A stretch of DNA of 64,000 nucleotides from Fructilactobacillus ixorae (lineage in GTDB: Bacteria > Bacillota > Bacilli > Lactobacillales > Lactobacillaceae), in NCBI RefSeq assembly GCF_024029915.1, contig NZ_CP097478.1:124001-188000 (forward strand). The letters are read 5' to 3'. Under the pieces are notes generated by a model. It saw only the letters and a program-made list of their open reading frames with translations, was not told where the DNA came from and made no database searches. Shown here piece after piece: positions 36,178 through 45,285 of the stretch. A program made the position numbers and the translations under genes. Position 1 is the first letter of the stretch; each line of letters begins with the position of its first letter.

Positions 36178-36270
36178 GGTATCAATCCGGATCAATTGAC
36201 TGGTAACCGGATTGACCATTTGTCAGCTGAATGATTAACAATTGAATTTAAAGTAAGTTACTACCGTTCA

Positions 36271-36299
36271 TTTAAAATTATGGCCGAGTTCGGTATAAT
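36271..36299 (+). promoter_or_regulatory. Promoter of the basic amino acid antiporter
   Basis: TTTAAA (36271-36276), 17-base spacer, TATAAT (36294-36299), 45 bases before the TTG start. Confidence 0.6.
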
Positions 36300-36343
36300 A
36301 AATGGGATTTTGAATTTTTAGTACGCGGAAGGAAGCGAATCGT

Positions 36344-37765
36344 TTGAAGAGTAAGCAGCACGGAGTTTCCCTAATGGGCTTAATCATGCTGGTCATCAGT
36401 GCCTCCATTGGCGCGGGAATTTATAATGCGAGCGAACAACTGGCCATGGTAGCTACTCCCGGACCGGCGCTCGTGGCCTGGTTGATTACCGGAATTGGGA
36501 TTTTAGGACTCACGTTGAGTTTCAAAACGCTTAGTGAAACCCATCCAGAGCTAAACGGGATGGTGGAATACGCTCAAACTGGTTTTGGCAACTTTGCCGG
36601 TTTTTTGTCCGGGTGGGGGTACTGGTTATCCTCCTGGGTCGGCAGTGTCGCCTTTGCGACGATGATGATGTCTGCGGTGGGGTATTATTTGCCGAGTTTT
36701 CGCAGTGGGAACTCACCGATTGCCGTTTTGACCGCCTCGGTCATTTCATGGCTGTTAACCTTCCTGGTGATTAACGGGATTGAGTTGGCGGCCTCGATTA
36801 ACGTTATCATCACGGTGTTAAAACTAATCCCCTTAGTGGCTTTCATTTTGCTTGGGATTGTTTTATTTAAAGCCAACGTGTTCACCGCCCACTTCTGGGC
36901 CAACTTCACGAGTAATTTTCAGTACTACCAAGCAACGCCAAAGGGGATTTTTGCCCAGATGAAAGGCTGCATCATTACGATGATGTGGGTGTTTGTCGGA
37001 ATCGAAGGCGCTACCATGATGACGGACCGGGCCCAAAAGCGGTCGGATGCTAGTAAGGCCACCATTATCGGGTTTCTAGCGCTCTTGACCATCAACGTGG
37101 TCATTTCGATGTTACCCTACGGTTATCTGACTCAAGCTCAGCTAGCGCACGTAAGTAATCCGGCACTCACCTACGTTGTGCAAGATATGATTGGTCCTGT
37201 TGGGGGAGCGTTAGTTAGCATTTCACTGATTATCACGATCACAGGGGCCTGGCTCTCCTGGACGATGCTGCCCGTAGAAGCAACCACGCAGATGGCCGAG
37301 AAGGGGTTATTGCCCCGATGGTTTGGACATTTAAACCGGCGCAAATCACCGTCGCACTCACTGTGGATGACCCAAATTTTGCTGCAGTTGTTTTTGATCT
37401 CCCTCTTGTTTTCCAGTCAAGCTTACAACTTTGCCATCTCGCTGTGTACGGCTGCGATTGTGGTGTGTTATTCCCTGGTTGCGGCTTATCAAATCAAGGT
37501 TGGGTGGCACCGGCAGTCGTTTGGATTAATCTTGCCAGGGATTTTGGCCCTTGCCTTTGAACTCGTCGGCATTTCCTTTGCTGGGCTGCAGTACGTGTGG
37601 TTGTGTACCATTGCGTACGTGTTAGGCTTTGTGTTCTACATTCGCGCAGCACACGAGCAACATCGGCGACTTACTCGGCTGGAAATTGGGCTGATGATTC
37701 TGATTACGCTAGCAGCCGTTGCTGCCATCATTGCCATCAGTACCGGGAAGCTGTCCCTCAGTTAA
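36344..37765 (+). CDS. Basic amino acid/polyamine antiporter (APA family, ArcD-like)
   Basis: 473 residues, twelve helices. 'LIMLVISASIGAGIYNAS' is the APC helix-1 substrate-binding segment, and 'FVGIEGATMMTDRAQKR' the helix-6 motif of arginine/ornithine-type antiporters. The start is TTG with GGAAGGAAGCG upstream. No arginine deiminase or decarboxylase genes lie beside it, so the exchanged pair is not certain. It is a single-gene unit with promoter and terminator. Confidence 0.85.
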   Translation: MKSKQHGVSLMGLIMLVISASIGAGIYNASEQLAMVATPGPALVAWLITGIGILGLTLSFKTLSETHPELNGMVEYAQTGFGNFAGFLSGWGYWLSSWVGSVAFATMMMSAVGYYLPSFRSGNSPIAVLTASVISWLLTFLVINGIELAASINVIITVLKLIPLVAFILLGIVLFKANVFTAHFWANFTSNFQYYQATPKGIFAQMKGCIITMMWVFVGIEGATMMTDRAQKRSDASKATIIGFLALLTINVVISMLPYGYLTQAQLAHVSNPALTYVVQDMIGPVGGALVSISLIITITGAWLSWTMLPVEATTQMAEKGLLPRWFGHLNRRKSPSHSLWMTQILLQLFLISLLFSSQAYNFAISLCTAAIVVCYSLVAAYQIKVGWHRQSFGLILPGILALAFELVGISFAGLQYVWLCTIAYVLGFVFYIRAAHEQHRRLTRLEIGLMILITLAAVAAIIAISTGKLSLS

Positions 37766-37808
37766 GCCTTCGGGCTAGGGCTTAATCCGGCAAATAATTA
37801 AAGCTACT

Positions 37809-37847
37809 AAAAAATCCTACTAACTAGTAAGTTAGCAGGATTTTTTT
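37809..37847. terminator. Bidirectional intrinsic terminator
   Basis: AAAAAATCCTaCTAACT pairs with AGTTAGcAGGATTTTTTT; it serves the antiporter and the convergent MFS gene. Confidence 0.88.
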
Positions 37848-37850
37848 AGG

Positions 37851-39074
37851 TTATCGAGCGGAGCGTCGAAAGCCCGGCAGGGTTAACATCGTGACAAAAC
37901 TAATCAGGTAGAGCACCGAGAGGAACAACATGACGATCAGTAAGTTAAAGTGCTCCATTAACAATCCGATGACTAGGGATGACATGCCCCCCACGGCGCG
38001 CCCCACTCCAACGATGATGTTGTTAGCACTCGACCGAACGGACGTGGGATACAGTTGACTCACTACAGCTCCGTAACCACCGTACATTCCGTTGGAAAAG
38101 AACCCGACGATGGCCCCAATCACTAGTAAGAGGCCGGTCGAGTGGGCGAGAGCAATGCTGTAGACCAGAACGGCCGAGGCTAGTAAAAAGATTTCAAAGG
38201 CTAATCGAGGTCCGAGACAATCCAAGATGGTCCCAAAGGTTAACATGCCAACGCTCATCCCGCCGATGGTGGCAAGCATCCACAGCGAGGAACCGGCCAC
38301 GTTTAAATGGCTTTGCTTTTGTACGATCGTTGGGAGCCAGTTCATAAGACCAAAGTAACCGGCAATCTGAACCGTGGTCATAATCATGAGGCCAACCGTC
38401 GTCCAGGTTACCCGGGCGTTTGTAAACATGTACCGGCGAATGGCGGAAAATGGTGGCAGGGTTTCTCGGTGCCGCGCTGCGACAAACGTGGGTGATTCCT
38501 TTAAGTTCCGGCGCACGAGAAAAACGAGGGCGATGGGGAGCAGACCAAACAGGTAAAGGGCGTGCCATCCGAGGCTAGGGATCACTAAGGCTGCCAGAAT
38601 GGCGGCGGCCACGGCTCCGAATTGGCCACCGATTGCGGCAATGGAAGCCAACTTCCCGAGGTTGCGTTTAGGAAAGGCCTCCGCAATGAGGGTGATCCCA
38701 ATGCCGTACTCACCGCCGGCTCCAATTCCGGCTAGCAAGCGAAAGAGGTAAATCCAGTAGATGTTCGTGGCAATGCTCATGAGTGCGGTGGCAAGCGCAA
38801 AAACAAAGATGGTGTGGGTAAACACCCGGACGCGACCGTACCGATCGCCCAGCATTCCAAAGAGGATGGCACCGATGAGCATCCCCCAGTTGGTAATGGT
38901 GCCGATCAACCCCGCTGCGCTAGGGGAGACGTGCAGAGTGGTGATGATGGAACTGAGCGTAAACGAAAGAAACAGCACGTCCATGTTTTCGAGTCCAAAC
39001 CCAGAACTAGCGGAAAACAAAACTAGTTTTTGGTTGGCTGTCATCGGGACTTGCTGTTCGGGTACTTTTGACAT
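37851..39074 (-). CDS. MFS transporter (aromatic acid/metabolite:H+ symporter type)
   Basis: 407 residues, twelve helices. 'GMLGDRYGRVRVF' is MFS motif A after helix 2, and 'RLLAGIGAGGEYGIGITLIAE' the helix-4/5 signature of the AAHS/NiaP group that takes up organic acids, nicotinate or similar. 'LDCLGPRLAF' is the second-half motif A copy. The leader contains a hairpin (GGGGT/ACCCC, about 39088-39104) next to the GGAGG site. Substrate unknown. It is divergent from pyrF. Confidence 0.82.
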   Translation of the reverse strand: MSKVPEQQVPMTANQKLVLFSASSGFGLENMDVLFLSFTLSSIITTLHVSPSAAGLIGTITNWGMLIGAILFGMLGDRYGRVRVFTHTIFVFALATALMSIATNIYWIYLFRLLAGIGAGGEYGIGITLIAEAFPKRNLGKLASIAAIGGQFGAVAAAILAALVIPSLGWHALYLFGLLPIALVFLVRRNLKESPTFVAARHRETLPPFSAIRRYMFTNARVTWTTVGLMIMTTVQIAGYFGLMNWLPTIVQKQSHLNVAGSSLWMLATIGGMSVGMLTFGTILDCLGPRLAFEIFLLASAVLVYSIALAHSTGLLLVIGAIVGFFSNGMYGGYGAVVSQLYPTSVRSSANNIIVGVGRAVGGMSSLVIGLLMEHFNLLIVMLFLSVLYLISFVTMLTLPGFRRSAR

Positions 39075-39148
39075 GTTGATTCCTCCAAATGGGGGTTCAC
39101 AGACCCCGGTTATTTGTTCCTTTAATCAGTGTGCCATAAAGACTTCGT

Positions 39149-39177
39149 TTGTACAATCTTCATTTTTATATTATAAT
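39149..39177 (+). promoter_or_regulatory. Promoter of the pyrFE leader
   Basis: TTGTAC (39149-39154), 17-base spacer, TATAAT (39172-39177). Transcription would start about 39184, just before the attenuator. Confidence 0.75.
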
Positions 39178-39194
39178 GCGAGAAATTAATTAAA

Positions 39195-39277
39195 TGGTTC
39201 AGAGAAGCCAGATTAAAGCACAAGTTAATTAACCAGCGATTAGTGGGCCTTCTCGACCGTAGAGAAGGCTTTTTTTG
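39195..39277 (+). promoter_or_regulatory. PyrR-type transcription attenuator before pyrF
   Basis: GGTTCAGAGAAGCC (39196-39209) matches the known PyrR-binding loop pattern (AGUCCAGAGAGGCU) with paired substitutions at the stem ends. A terminator follows: GCCTTCTC (39247-39254) pairs with GAGAAGGC (39262-39269), then seven T. GAGAAGCC at 39202-39209 can also pair with GGCCTTCTC, so an antiterminator excluding the terminator is available. With UMP bound, PyrR would hold the first hairpin and let the terminator form. PyrR itself is not in this window. The assignment rests on sequence pattern only. Confidence 0.65.
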
Positions 39278-39310
39278 GCTTCTTTTGAACCCGAACCCCG
39301 GGAGGTACCA

Positions 39311-40039
39311 ATGACAGATTCACAAGCGACGCACCCACTAATGATTGCCTTAGATTTTCACACTAAGGAAGCAGTGCAGACTTTCTTAGCCCAGTTTCCT
39401 GATCAATCCCACCTGACGGTTAAAATTGGCATGGAGCTGTTTGACCGTTACGGTCCTGCGATTGTCAAAGAAATTCAAGCCAGGGGCTGTGCCATTTTTC
39501 TAGACCTAAAACTGTTTGACATTCCCAATACCGTCGAGCGGGCGTTGACCCAACTCGGAGAACTCGGGGTGCAGTACGTGACGGTGCATACCCTCGGGGG
39601 CTCGGCCATGTTACAAGCGGCGCACCGGGGCTTGGTTGCTGGTGCTAATCGTGCCCACGTCGCGGTTCCCCATTTGTTAGGGGTAACGGAACTGACCTCG
39701 ATTTCGCCAGTCGGACTACGGGAAGAACAAAACTGTCGGCTGACCATGACAGAGCAGGTGGTCGCCCTTGCAAAGCTTGCCCAGCAATCTGGCTGTGATG
39801 GGGTGATTACGTCTGCACTGGAACTACCAGCGCTAGTTGCCGCTGTCGGTCCTGAGTTTGAATACGTGGTGCCGGGGATTCGCTTAGCTAGTGATGCGGC
39901 CGGAGACCAGCAACGGGTTGCAACGCCCCAAACCGCCCGGCAGGCCGGGGCCACGGCCATTGTGGTGGGTCGACCCATCAATCAGAGTAAGACGCCGAGT
40001 TCGGCGTACGCACAGTATCAAACCGCTTGGAACGCCTAA
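39311..40039 (+). CDS. pyrF: Orotidine 5'-phosphate decarboxylase
   Basis: 242 residues, TIM barrel; last step of UMP synthesis. 'LMIALDFHTKEAVQTFL' opens the barrel, 'IFLDLKLFDIPNTVERAL' carries the catalytic Asp-Lys-Asp set (DxKxxD), and 'VVPGIRLASDAAGDQQRV' with 'IVVGRPI' binds phosphate. ATG 39311 follows GGGAGG. It lies directly behind the attenuator and is followed by pyrE after 13 bases. Confidence 0.95.
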   Translation: MTDSQATHPLMIALDFHTKEAVQTFLAQFPDQSHLTVKIGMELFDRYGPAIVKEIQARGCAIFLDLKLFDIPNTVERALTQLGELGVQYVTVHTLGGSAMLQAAHRGLVAGANRAHVAVPHLLGVTELTSISPVGLREEQNCRLTMTEQVVALAKLAQQSGCDGVITSALELPALVAAVGPEFEYVVPGIRLASDAAGDQQRVATPQTARQAGATAIVVGRPINQSKTPSSAYAQYQTAWNA

Positions 40040-40052
40040 AAGGAGCAGATAA

Positions 40053-40691
40053 ATGATGGAAAAACTTGCAACACAAATTTTGACACAGATGGTCGCCGAT
40101 GGAATTGTCCAACTCAATGCCCAACAACCCTTTCAGTTTGCCAGTGGGATTCAATCCCCCATCTACACGGATCTTCGCTTAACGATTTCGTATCCGGAGT
40201 TGCGAACGAACTTAGCCACGGCGTTAACGGAGTTGATTCAAACCCAGTATCCGAACGCCACAGTGATTGGTGGGGTGGCGACGGCTGGCATTCCCCACGC
40301 CGCCTTGGTGGCGAATGCGTTGAACTTCCCCATGGTCTACGTTCGTTCCCAACCGAAAGATCACGGGACGGGGAAGCAGATTGAAGGTCGGCTGACTAAG
40401 CAGGATCAGGTCGTGTTAATTGATGATTTGATTTCAACTGGTGGCAGTGTGCTTCAAGCGGCTCAAGCAGTGCAACAAGCTGGTGATCACGTTGCCGGAG
40501 TAGTTTCAATCTTTTCCTACGGCTTTCCCGACGCAGAAGCGAACTTTCAAGCGGCCGGAATTCCCTTTACGCCCCTGCTTACCTATGCCCAATTAATTCA
40601 ACAGTTGCGAGCACAACAAGTCATCACTCCCGAGCAATATCAGCGCTTCAATCAGTGGCATCAGGATCCTTGGAATTGGTCCCAAGGCTAA
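40053..40691 (+). CDS. pyrE: Orotate phosphoribosyltransferase
   Basis: 212 residues; joins orotate and PRPP to give OMP, the substrate of PyrF. 'FQFASGIQSPIYTDLR' is the orotate-site start, 'VYVRSQPKDHGTGKQIEG' the flexible catalytic loop, and 'VVLIDDLISTGGSVLQA' the PRPP-binding motif. An AAAGGAG site precedes the ATG. The other pyrimidine genes are not in this window. A terminator follows. Confidence 0.95.
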   Translation: MMEKLATQILTQMVADGIVQLNAQQPFQFASGIQSPIYTDLRLTISYPELRTNLATALTELIQTQYPNATVIGGVATAGIPHAALVANALNFPMVYVRSQPKDHGTGKQIEGRLTKQDQVVLIDDLISTGGSVLQAAQAVQQAGDHVAGVVSIFSYGFPDAEANFQAAGIPFTPLLTYAQLIQQLRAQQVITPEQYQRFNQWHQDPWNWSQG

Positions 40692-40720
40692 GCAAACCCC
40701 AATTGACTAAACTTTTGTAA

Positions 40721-40752
40721 AGGATTCGTAATACAGGCGAATCCTTTTTTAT
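40721..40752 (+). terminator. Intrinsic terminator of pyrFE
   Basis: AAGGATTCG pairs with CGAATCCTT around TAATACAGG, followed by TTTTT. Confidence 0.88.
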
Positions 40753-40775
40753 GCTAGAATGTGGGTTGAAACCCG
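40753..40775 (+). promoter_or_regulatory. Extended -10 and 5' inverted repeat of the cell wall hydrolase gene
   Basis: TGCTAGAAT (40753-40761) is an extended -10 right after the pyrFE terminator. GGGTT/AACCC (40764-40775) straddles the expected start site and could be an operator or a 5' stabilising hairpin. Confidence 0.5.
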
Positions 40776-40825
40776 CTTAAAATAAACTTAAAAATAATAA
40801 ATTGATTTACGAAAGGACCGATAAC

Positions 40826-43800
40826 ATGGAGAGATACACTAAAGCCCATAATCGAATGGCTCTAGCAACGGGAGAAACAAAAACTAGAGCAAAGCTTACG
40901 AAGTCTAAGCACGGTTGGCTAAAAATTGCCATGGGCTTAACCTTTGCCTCAACCTCAATGTTTGCGGTTACGCATCAAGTTCACGCTGAAGTACAAACGC
41001 CGGTCCAAGCAAGTGTTCCAGCTGACCAAACAACGAGTGCTACTGCTGAGCAGACGGCGACTCCGAGTGCCAATGCTAAACAAGCACCAGAAACTAATTC
41101 TGATGTGAAACCAGTGGCAACGTCGGCAACTGAAAGTGACCAGTCAACTACTGCTACTGATGCACCAGCGGCTCAGACGGTCACGACGCCGCAAACTGAG
41201 CAAGCGACAGCCAAAGGAACTGATTCAACTACTCAAGGACAGCCGGACCAAGCCAAGGTTAACTCCCAGGATGCTCCTGACAAGGTCCAAGCGGAGACTA
41301 CTGCTTCGGGAACGAACTCGGATAGTAAGGCTACTACCACGGTTGACCAACCAGCCGCTACCAGTAGTAAAACTGATGCGGGCACAACGACGACTGATGA
41401 AACCACGAAGGTTAATGAGCAAACAGCCACTGATACCAAAACGAGTACGGATGCTGTAACCAGTCAGAAGGCGGATGCAACTTCTGATTCCGATCACTCG
41501 GTCACTACTGCAACCAAGCAAGCCGATACCACTCCGCAGGATGCCGTGGTCGCTAAGGCTGCAACGGAGACTAAGGCTACGGACGCTAGCACAACGACCC
41601 CTACTGCAGATGAACACCAAGCAACTACCACTCAAACTTCTGACGTGAAGGTTGCTACACCAACGGTGCGCTTCGCAATGCAAACGTCCGCTAACCTGAA
41701 CTTGTCAACCGCTAACATGACGCCACAAACGGGAACGTACACCGCTTCGTGGACGCAAAACGTCCGGGATGGTGCTAGTTTGTCCGCTGGAATTACCGGT
41801 CAACTCCAAAGTGGGGATAGCATCAATTACGATGGAAAAGTTCAAGCTGACGGTTACACGTGGTTGCACTATTACAACTATGAAAACAAGGACCGCTGGG
41901 TGGCTCAGTTAGCCAGCGCCACAACGAGTCACCAACAATTCATTGACTCGCTGTCTGCTGGAGCAATTGAAACTTGGAAGAAGTACGGTGTTTTACCAAG
42001 TATTTCGATTGCTCAAGCCATTGTTGAAAGTGCCTGGGGGCAAGCAGCACCTGGGAATAACTTGTTCGGAATTAAAGGTTCCTACAACGGGCAATCAGTG
42101 ACCGTGCAAACCCAAGAATGGGTCAACGGGCGCTACATTACCATCTATGACAAGTTCCGGGCTTACCCAAGTTTTGCAGAAAGTATTCAAGACCACGGGG
42201 CCTTTTTATACCAAAACTCACGGTACGCCAACTTATTAGGAAACCGGGATTACGCTCAAACCGCTTGGATGCTCCAAAACGATGGTTATGCGACCTCACC
42301 AACTTACGCCAACACTTTGATTAGTGTCATCCAATCCAATAACTTGAGTCGGTTTGACCAAAACTTGGATAACCCGGGTGTTCCTAATAACTCAGATAAT
42401 AATTCTACAAACGTGGTGCAGGCCAACGGAACGTGGACCTTTAGTTCGGACGTAAACGTGCGAACGGCGCCCAGCCTTTCAGCTAGTGTTACCGGAGCCA
42501 AGTACACCGGTCAACAAATTACCTATGATGGGTTAGCTGATAACGATGGTTACACGTGGATGCGGTTTAAGGACAGCAATGGGGCGTACCGCTATGCAGC
42601 CCAAATCGGGGCTAATGCCGATGTTCCGGCGTCAACTCCGGATCAAGATGGAACCAACCAAACTACTGGGGTTTACACCGTTAGTGGGTGGCAAAACGTT
42701 CGTAACGGGGCTAGTCTGAGTGCCGGAATTACGGGTCAATTGCAAGATGGCGATACGATTTACTACGATGGTACTCGGGATGCCGATGGGTACCAGTGGT
42801 TACACTACAAGAACTACGCGGGGCAAGACCGGTGGTTAGCCAACCTGAACAACGGTGGACAAACCACGCCGGCTCCTGACCAAAACCACAATGACCAAGC
42901 AACGAACAACGAAGTAGGGGTTTACACGGTCAATGGGTGGCAAAACGTTCGTAACGGGGCTAGTTTGAGTGCCGGAGTTACGGGTCAATTGCAAAACGGA
43001 GATACGATTTACTACGATGGCACCCGGGATGCCGATGGCTACAAGTGGTTACACTACACGAACTATGCTGGTCAAGATCGCTGGGTCGCAGATTTGAACA
43101 ACGGTGGTCAAAGTACTCCCACTCCAGCACCAGAGCAAGGGAACCAAACGAGTAACCGGGAAGCTGGAACTTACACAGTGAGCGGGTGGCAAAACGTCCG
43201 CAACGGCTCCAGTTTGAGTGCCGGGGTCACTGGTCAACTACAAAATGGTGACACGATTTACTATGACGAAACCCGGGAAGCTGATGGTTACAAGTGGTTA
43301 CACTATACCAACTATGCCGGTCAAGATCGCTGGGTCGCAGACTTGAACAATGGTGGGCAAAGCACCTCCGCTCCAGCACCAAGCACCGAAGCAACGGTGA
43401 GTGGTAGCTATACAATTAACGGGTGGCAAAACGTTCGTAACGACGCTAGCTTGAATGCCGGGGTTACCGGACAACTGCAAAACGGGGACACGATTTACTA
43501 CGATCGGACTCGGGATGCTGACGGTTACAAGTGGTTACACTACACGAATTACGCTGGTCAAGATCGGTGGGTGGCCCAGTTGGACTTTGCTCAGGTTCCA
43601 AACGTTAACTTGGAAGTAACTTCGAACCTGAGCCAACGGGCGCTCCAAATTGCAAGTGCCCAAGCCGGCCGGCCATACGTTTACGGTGGGACTAATCCCC
43701 AAACCGGCTTTGATTGTTCTGGTTTGATTTACTACGCTTACCAACAAGCTGGGAAAACGTTACCACGGACAGCAGCTGCTCAGTACGGTGCTACACAACC

Positions 43801-43978
43801 AATTAGTAAGAGTCAGGCGCAAGCCGGAGACCTAGTGTTCTTTGATGATGGTGGGATTTACCACAACGGAATCTACCTTGGGAATGGTCGGATGTTAGAT
43901 GCCCAAAACAATGGTGTGATCTACAATGACCTGCTTGTCTACTTCTCAGGTAACGTTTACTTTGGTCGAATTTACTAA
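40826..43978 (+). CDS. Secreted peptidoglycan hydrolase: GH73 glucosaminidase plus NlpC/P60 with six SH3-like repeats
   Basis: 1050 residues. Signal peptide to about residue 54; Thr/Ser/Ala-rich linker to about 290; SH3-like repeat 1 (307-363); GH73 N-acetylglucosaminidase (370-512; 'AQAIVESAWG' with catalytic Glu, 'NNLFGIKGSY'); SH3-like repeat 2 (535-594); repeats 3-6 (614-918), nearly identical, each with 'WQNVRN', 'GDTIYYD' and 'AGQDRW'; C-terminal NlpC/P60 endopeptidase (934-1050; Cys in 'GFDCSGLIYY', His in 'GIYHNGIYLGNGRM'). One protein thus cuts both the glycan strand and the stem peptide, probably for daughter cell separation. ATG 40826 follows GAAAGGA; the TTG at 40802 lacks a site. 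Confidence 0.93.
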   Translation: MERYTKAHNRMALATGETKTRAKLTKSKHGWLKIAMGLTFASTSMFAVTHQVHAEVQTPVQASVPADQTTSATAEQTATPSANAKQAPETNSDVKPVATSATESDQSTTATDAPAAQTVTTPQTEQATAKGTDSTTQGQPDQAKVNSQDAPDKVQAETTASGTNSDSKATTTVDQPAATSSKTDAGTTTTDETTKVNEQTATDTKTSTDAVTSQKADATSDSDHSVTTATKQADTTPQDAVVAKAATETKATDASTTTPTADEHQATTTQTSDVKVATPTVRFAMQTSANLNLSTANMTPQTGTYTASWTQNVRDGASLSAGITGQLQSGDSINYDGKVQADGYTWLHYYNYENKDRWVAQLASATTSHQQFIDSLSAGAIETWKKYGVLPSISIAQAIVESAWGQAAPGNNLFGIKGSYNGQSVTVQTQEWVNGRYITIYDKFRAYPSFAESIQDHGAFLYQNSRYANLLGNRDYAQTAWMLQNDGYATSPTYANTLISVIQSNNLSRFDQNLDNPGVPNNSDNNSTNVVQANGTWTFSSDVNVRTAPSLSASVTGAKYTGQQITYDGLADNDGYTWMRFKDSNGAYRYAAQIGANADVPASTPDQDGTNQTTGVYTVSGWQNVRNGASLSAGITGQLQDGDTIYYDGTRDADGYQWLHYKNYAGQDRWLANLNNGGQTTPAPDQNHNDQATNNEVGVYTVNGWQNVRNGASLSAGVTGQLQNGDTIYYDGTRDADGYKWLHYTNYAGQDRWVADLNNGGQSTPTPAPEQGNQTSNREAGTYTVSGWQNVRNGSSLSAGVTGQLQNGDTIYYDETREADGYKWLHYTNYAGQDRWVADLNNGGQSTSAPAPSTEATVSGSYTINGWQNVRNDASLNAGVTGQLQNGDTIYYDRTRDADGYKWLHYTNYAGQDRWVAQLDFAQVPNVNLEVTSNLSQRALQIASAQAGRPYVYGGTNPQTGFDCSGLIYYAYQQAGKTLPRTAAAQYGATQPISKSQAQAGDLVFFDDGGIYHNGIYLGNGRMLDAQNNGVIYNDLLVYFSGNVYFGRIY
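42667..43578 (+). repeat. Four tandem imperfect coding repeats (SH3-like domains 3-6)
   Basis: Units begin near 42667, 42919, 43168 and 43408, period about 240-252 bases, each with a conserved 190-base core and a variable linker rich in Gln, Thr and Pro. The high DNA identity between units makes recombination changes in copy number likely. Confidence 0.85.
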
Positions 43979-43992
43979 TCGACTTCAGGAAT

Positions 43993-44030
43993 AAAATCAC
44001 GGATTATCTACTTGATAATCCGTGATTTTT
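43993..44030 (+). terminator. Intrinsic terminator
   Basis: AAATCACGGATTATC pairs with GATAATCCGTGATTT around five bases, followed by a T run. Confidence 0.9.
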
Positions 44031-44040
44031 AGTTAGCGCA

Positions 44041-44063
44041 CAGGTAAGGTATAATTTAACCTG
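44041..44063 (+). promoter_or_regulatory. -10 box within an inverted repeat
   Basis: TATAAT at 44050-44055 lies between CAGGT (44041-44045) and ACCTG (44059-44063), extendable to CAGGTAA/TTAACCTG with one gap. A regulator bound here would cover the promoter of the DUF998 gene. Confidence 0.5.
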
Positions 44064-44094
44064 ACGTTATGACCGCATTTAAGAAAGGGAAAGC

Positions 44095-45285
44095 ATGAAA
44101 AGCCCCAAATATTACATTGAAATCCCCACTCAGGTGGTGCAGGAATTAAAGGTAACCGCTGGCGAGAAATTTGCGCTCCAACTTGATAAAAATGGGATGC
44201 AGTTGGAAAAGCAGGACGTCAAACGAGCCTCGTTGTGGGACGTGTCGTACTGGTGGAACATTATTCCAGCCGTGGCAATGGCCCTGTTATTCTTTGCCTA
44301 CTGTGCGGAAAAGGGGCAAAAATTAATTCCTTTGACCGGTAGTTTTTCAATTGCGACGGGGACGATTGTGTTAGGTACCATGATGGGGTCGCTCCTGTTT
44401 ACCATTTTTTTCATAAAAACGCGTAATGATTCGGTTAATTCGGTCTATCGCAACATTTACTGGCGGAATCTGCCCACCATTGTCATTGCTGTCTCTCTAA
44501 TCTTACTGGGAGCGTTACTGGGGATCTTTTGGATCTTTGCCCGGGTGTTTTACGGGGCGGCGTTTGACCAGTACACGGCCGCACTGATTCTTTTAATGTT
44601 TGGACTGATCATTAACACGATTATGATTAACGTGGCGGATAACATTACCCCAACTGTGTTGGTAGACCTGTTAATTCTGACCATCATCGGCGGTCTCTTA
44701 ATTTCAATGCTAGCCAATGGGAATAAGCAGTGGTGGAAACATAACATTAGTTTTTTGGGAACGGCCAAGGCAATTGATAGCTGGCAGTTTAATCTGACCT
44801 TTATCTTCTCGGCGCTTTTGATGCTGGCCCTCGTGGATTATTTGTTTGTCTCAATCAAGCCCCTCCAGCGCCCGAAGCTACCAACCTTCATCCTGCGGAG
44901 CTTGTTAACGTTATTGGCGCTCGAAGCTTTAGGGGTTGGGTTGATTGCGAATAACCGGCAGATCCCCTGGATGCACTACTGGCATGATCGGTTTGCCTGG
45001 GCCATGGCGGTGACCATCATCATTTTAATTGGGGGGATCAAGTGGTTGTGGCCCGGGCTTCCCAACCGTTTTGTCTGGAATTCGTACCTGATGGGGAGTT
45101 TGATCATTATCGTGAGCATTCTGTTTGGCGTGGTTCACTATTTCTCGTTGACCGCGTTTGAGATTTTTGCTTCGGCGCTCGCCTTTTCGTGGATTGTGAT
45201 GCTGTTTCAGTACCTGTTGGATGAAGTGAACCAACAAACCAAACAGGTGACCGTGCAGTTACAGTTGCAGAAACCAAATAAGTGA
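44095..45285 (+). CDS. Membrane protein with N-terminal AbrB-like segment (DUF998-like)
   Basis: 396 residues. The first about 45 residues ('YYIEIPTQVVQELKVTAGEKFALQLDK', in part) look like a swapped-hairpin AbrB/SpoVT fold, followed by about ten helices resembling DUF998 proteins. A DNA-binding-like module tied to a membrane domain suggests a membrane-tethered regulator, but the AbrB-like part may serve only for dimerisation. AAAGGGAAAGC precedes the ATG. Function unknown. Confidence 0.6.
   Translation: MKSPKYYIEIPTQVVQELKVTAGEKFALQLDKNGMQLEKQDVKRASLWDVSYWWNIIPAVAMALLFFAYCAEKGQKLIPLTGSFSIATGTIVLGTMMGSLLFTIFFIKTRNDSVNSVYRNIYWRNLPTIVIAVSLILLGALLGIFWIFARVFYGAAFDQYTAALILLMFGLIINTIMINVADNITPTVLVDLLILTIIGGLLISMLANGNKQWWKHNISFLGTAKAIDSWQFNLTFIFSALLMLALVDYLFVSIKPLQRPKLPTFILRSLLTLLALEALGVGLIANNRQIPWMHYWHDRFAWAMAVTIIILIGGIKWLWPGLPNRFVWNSYLMGSLIIIVSILFGVVHYFSLTAFEIFASALAFSWIVMLFQYLLDEVNQQTKQVTVQLQLQKPNK

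Noticed and set aside
39475..39981. 168-codon minus-strand frame inside pyrF
   Set aside because: Fully antisense to a clear pyrF, with Ser/Ala-rich shadow composition.
41225..41683. 152-codon minus-strand frame within the wall hydrolase gene
   Set aside because: It is the antisense shadow of a Thr/Ser/Ala-rich low-complexity coding region, with no promoter or ribosome site.
42667..43578. Tandem repeats considered as a CRISPR array
   Set aside because: Units are about 250 bases, in frame and encode SH3-like domains.
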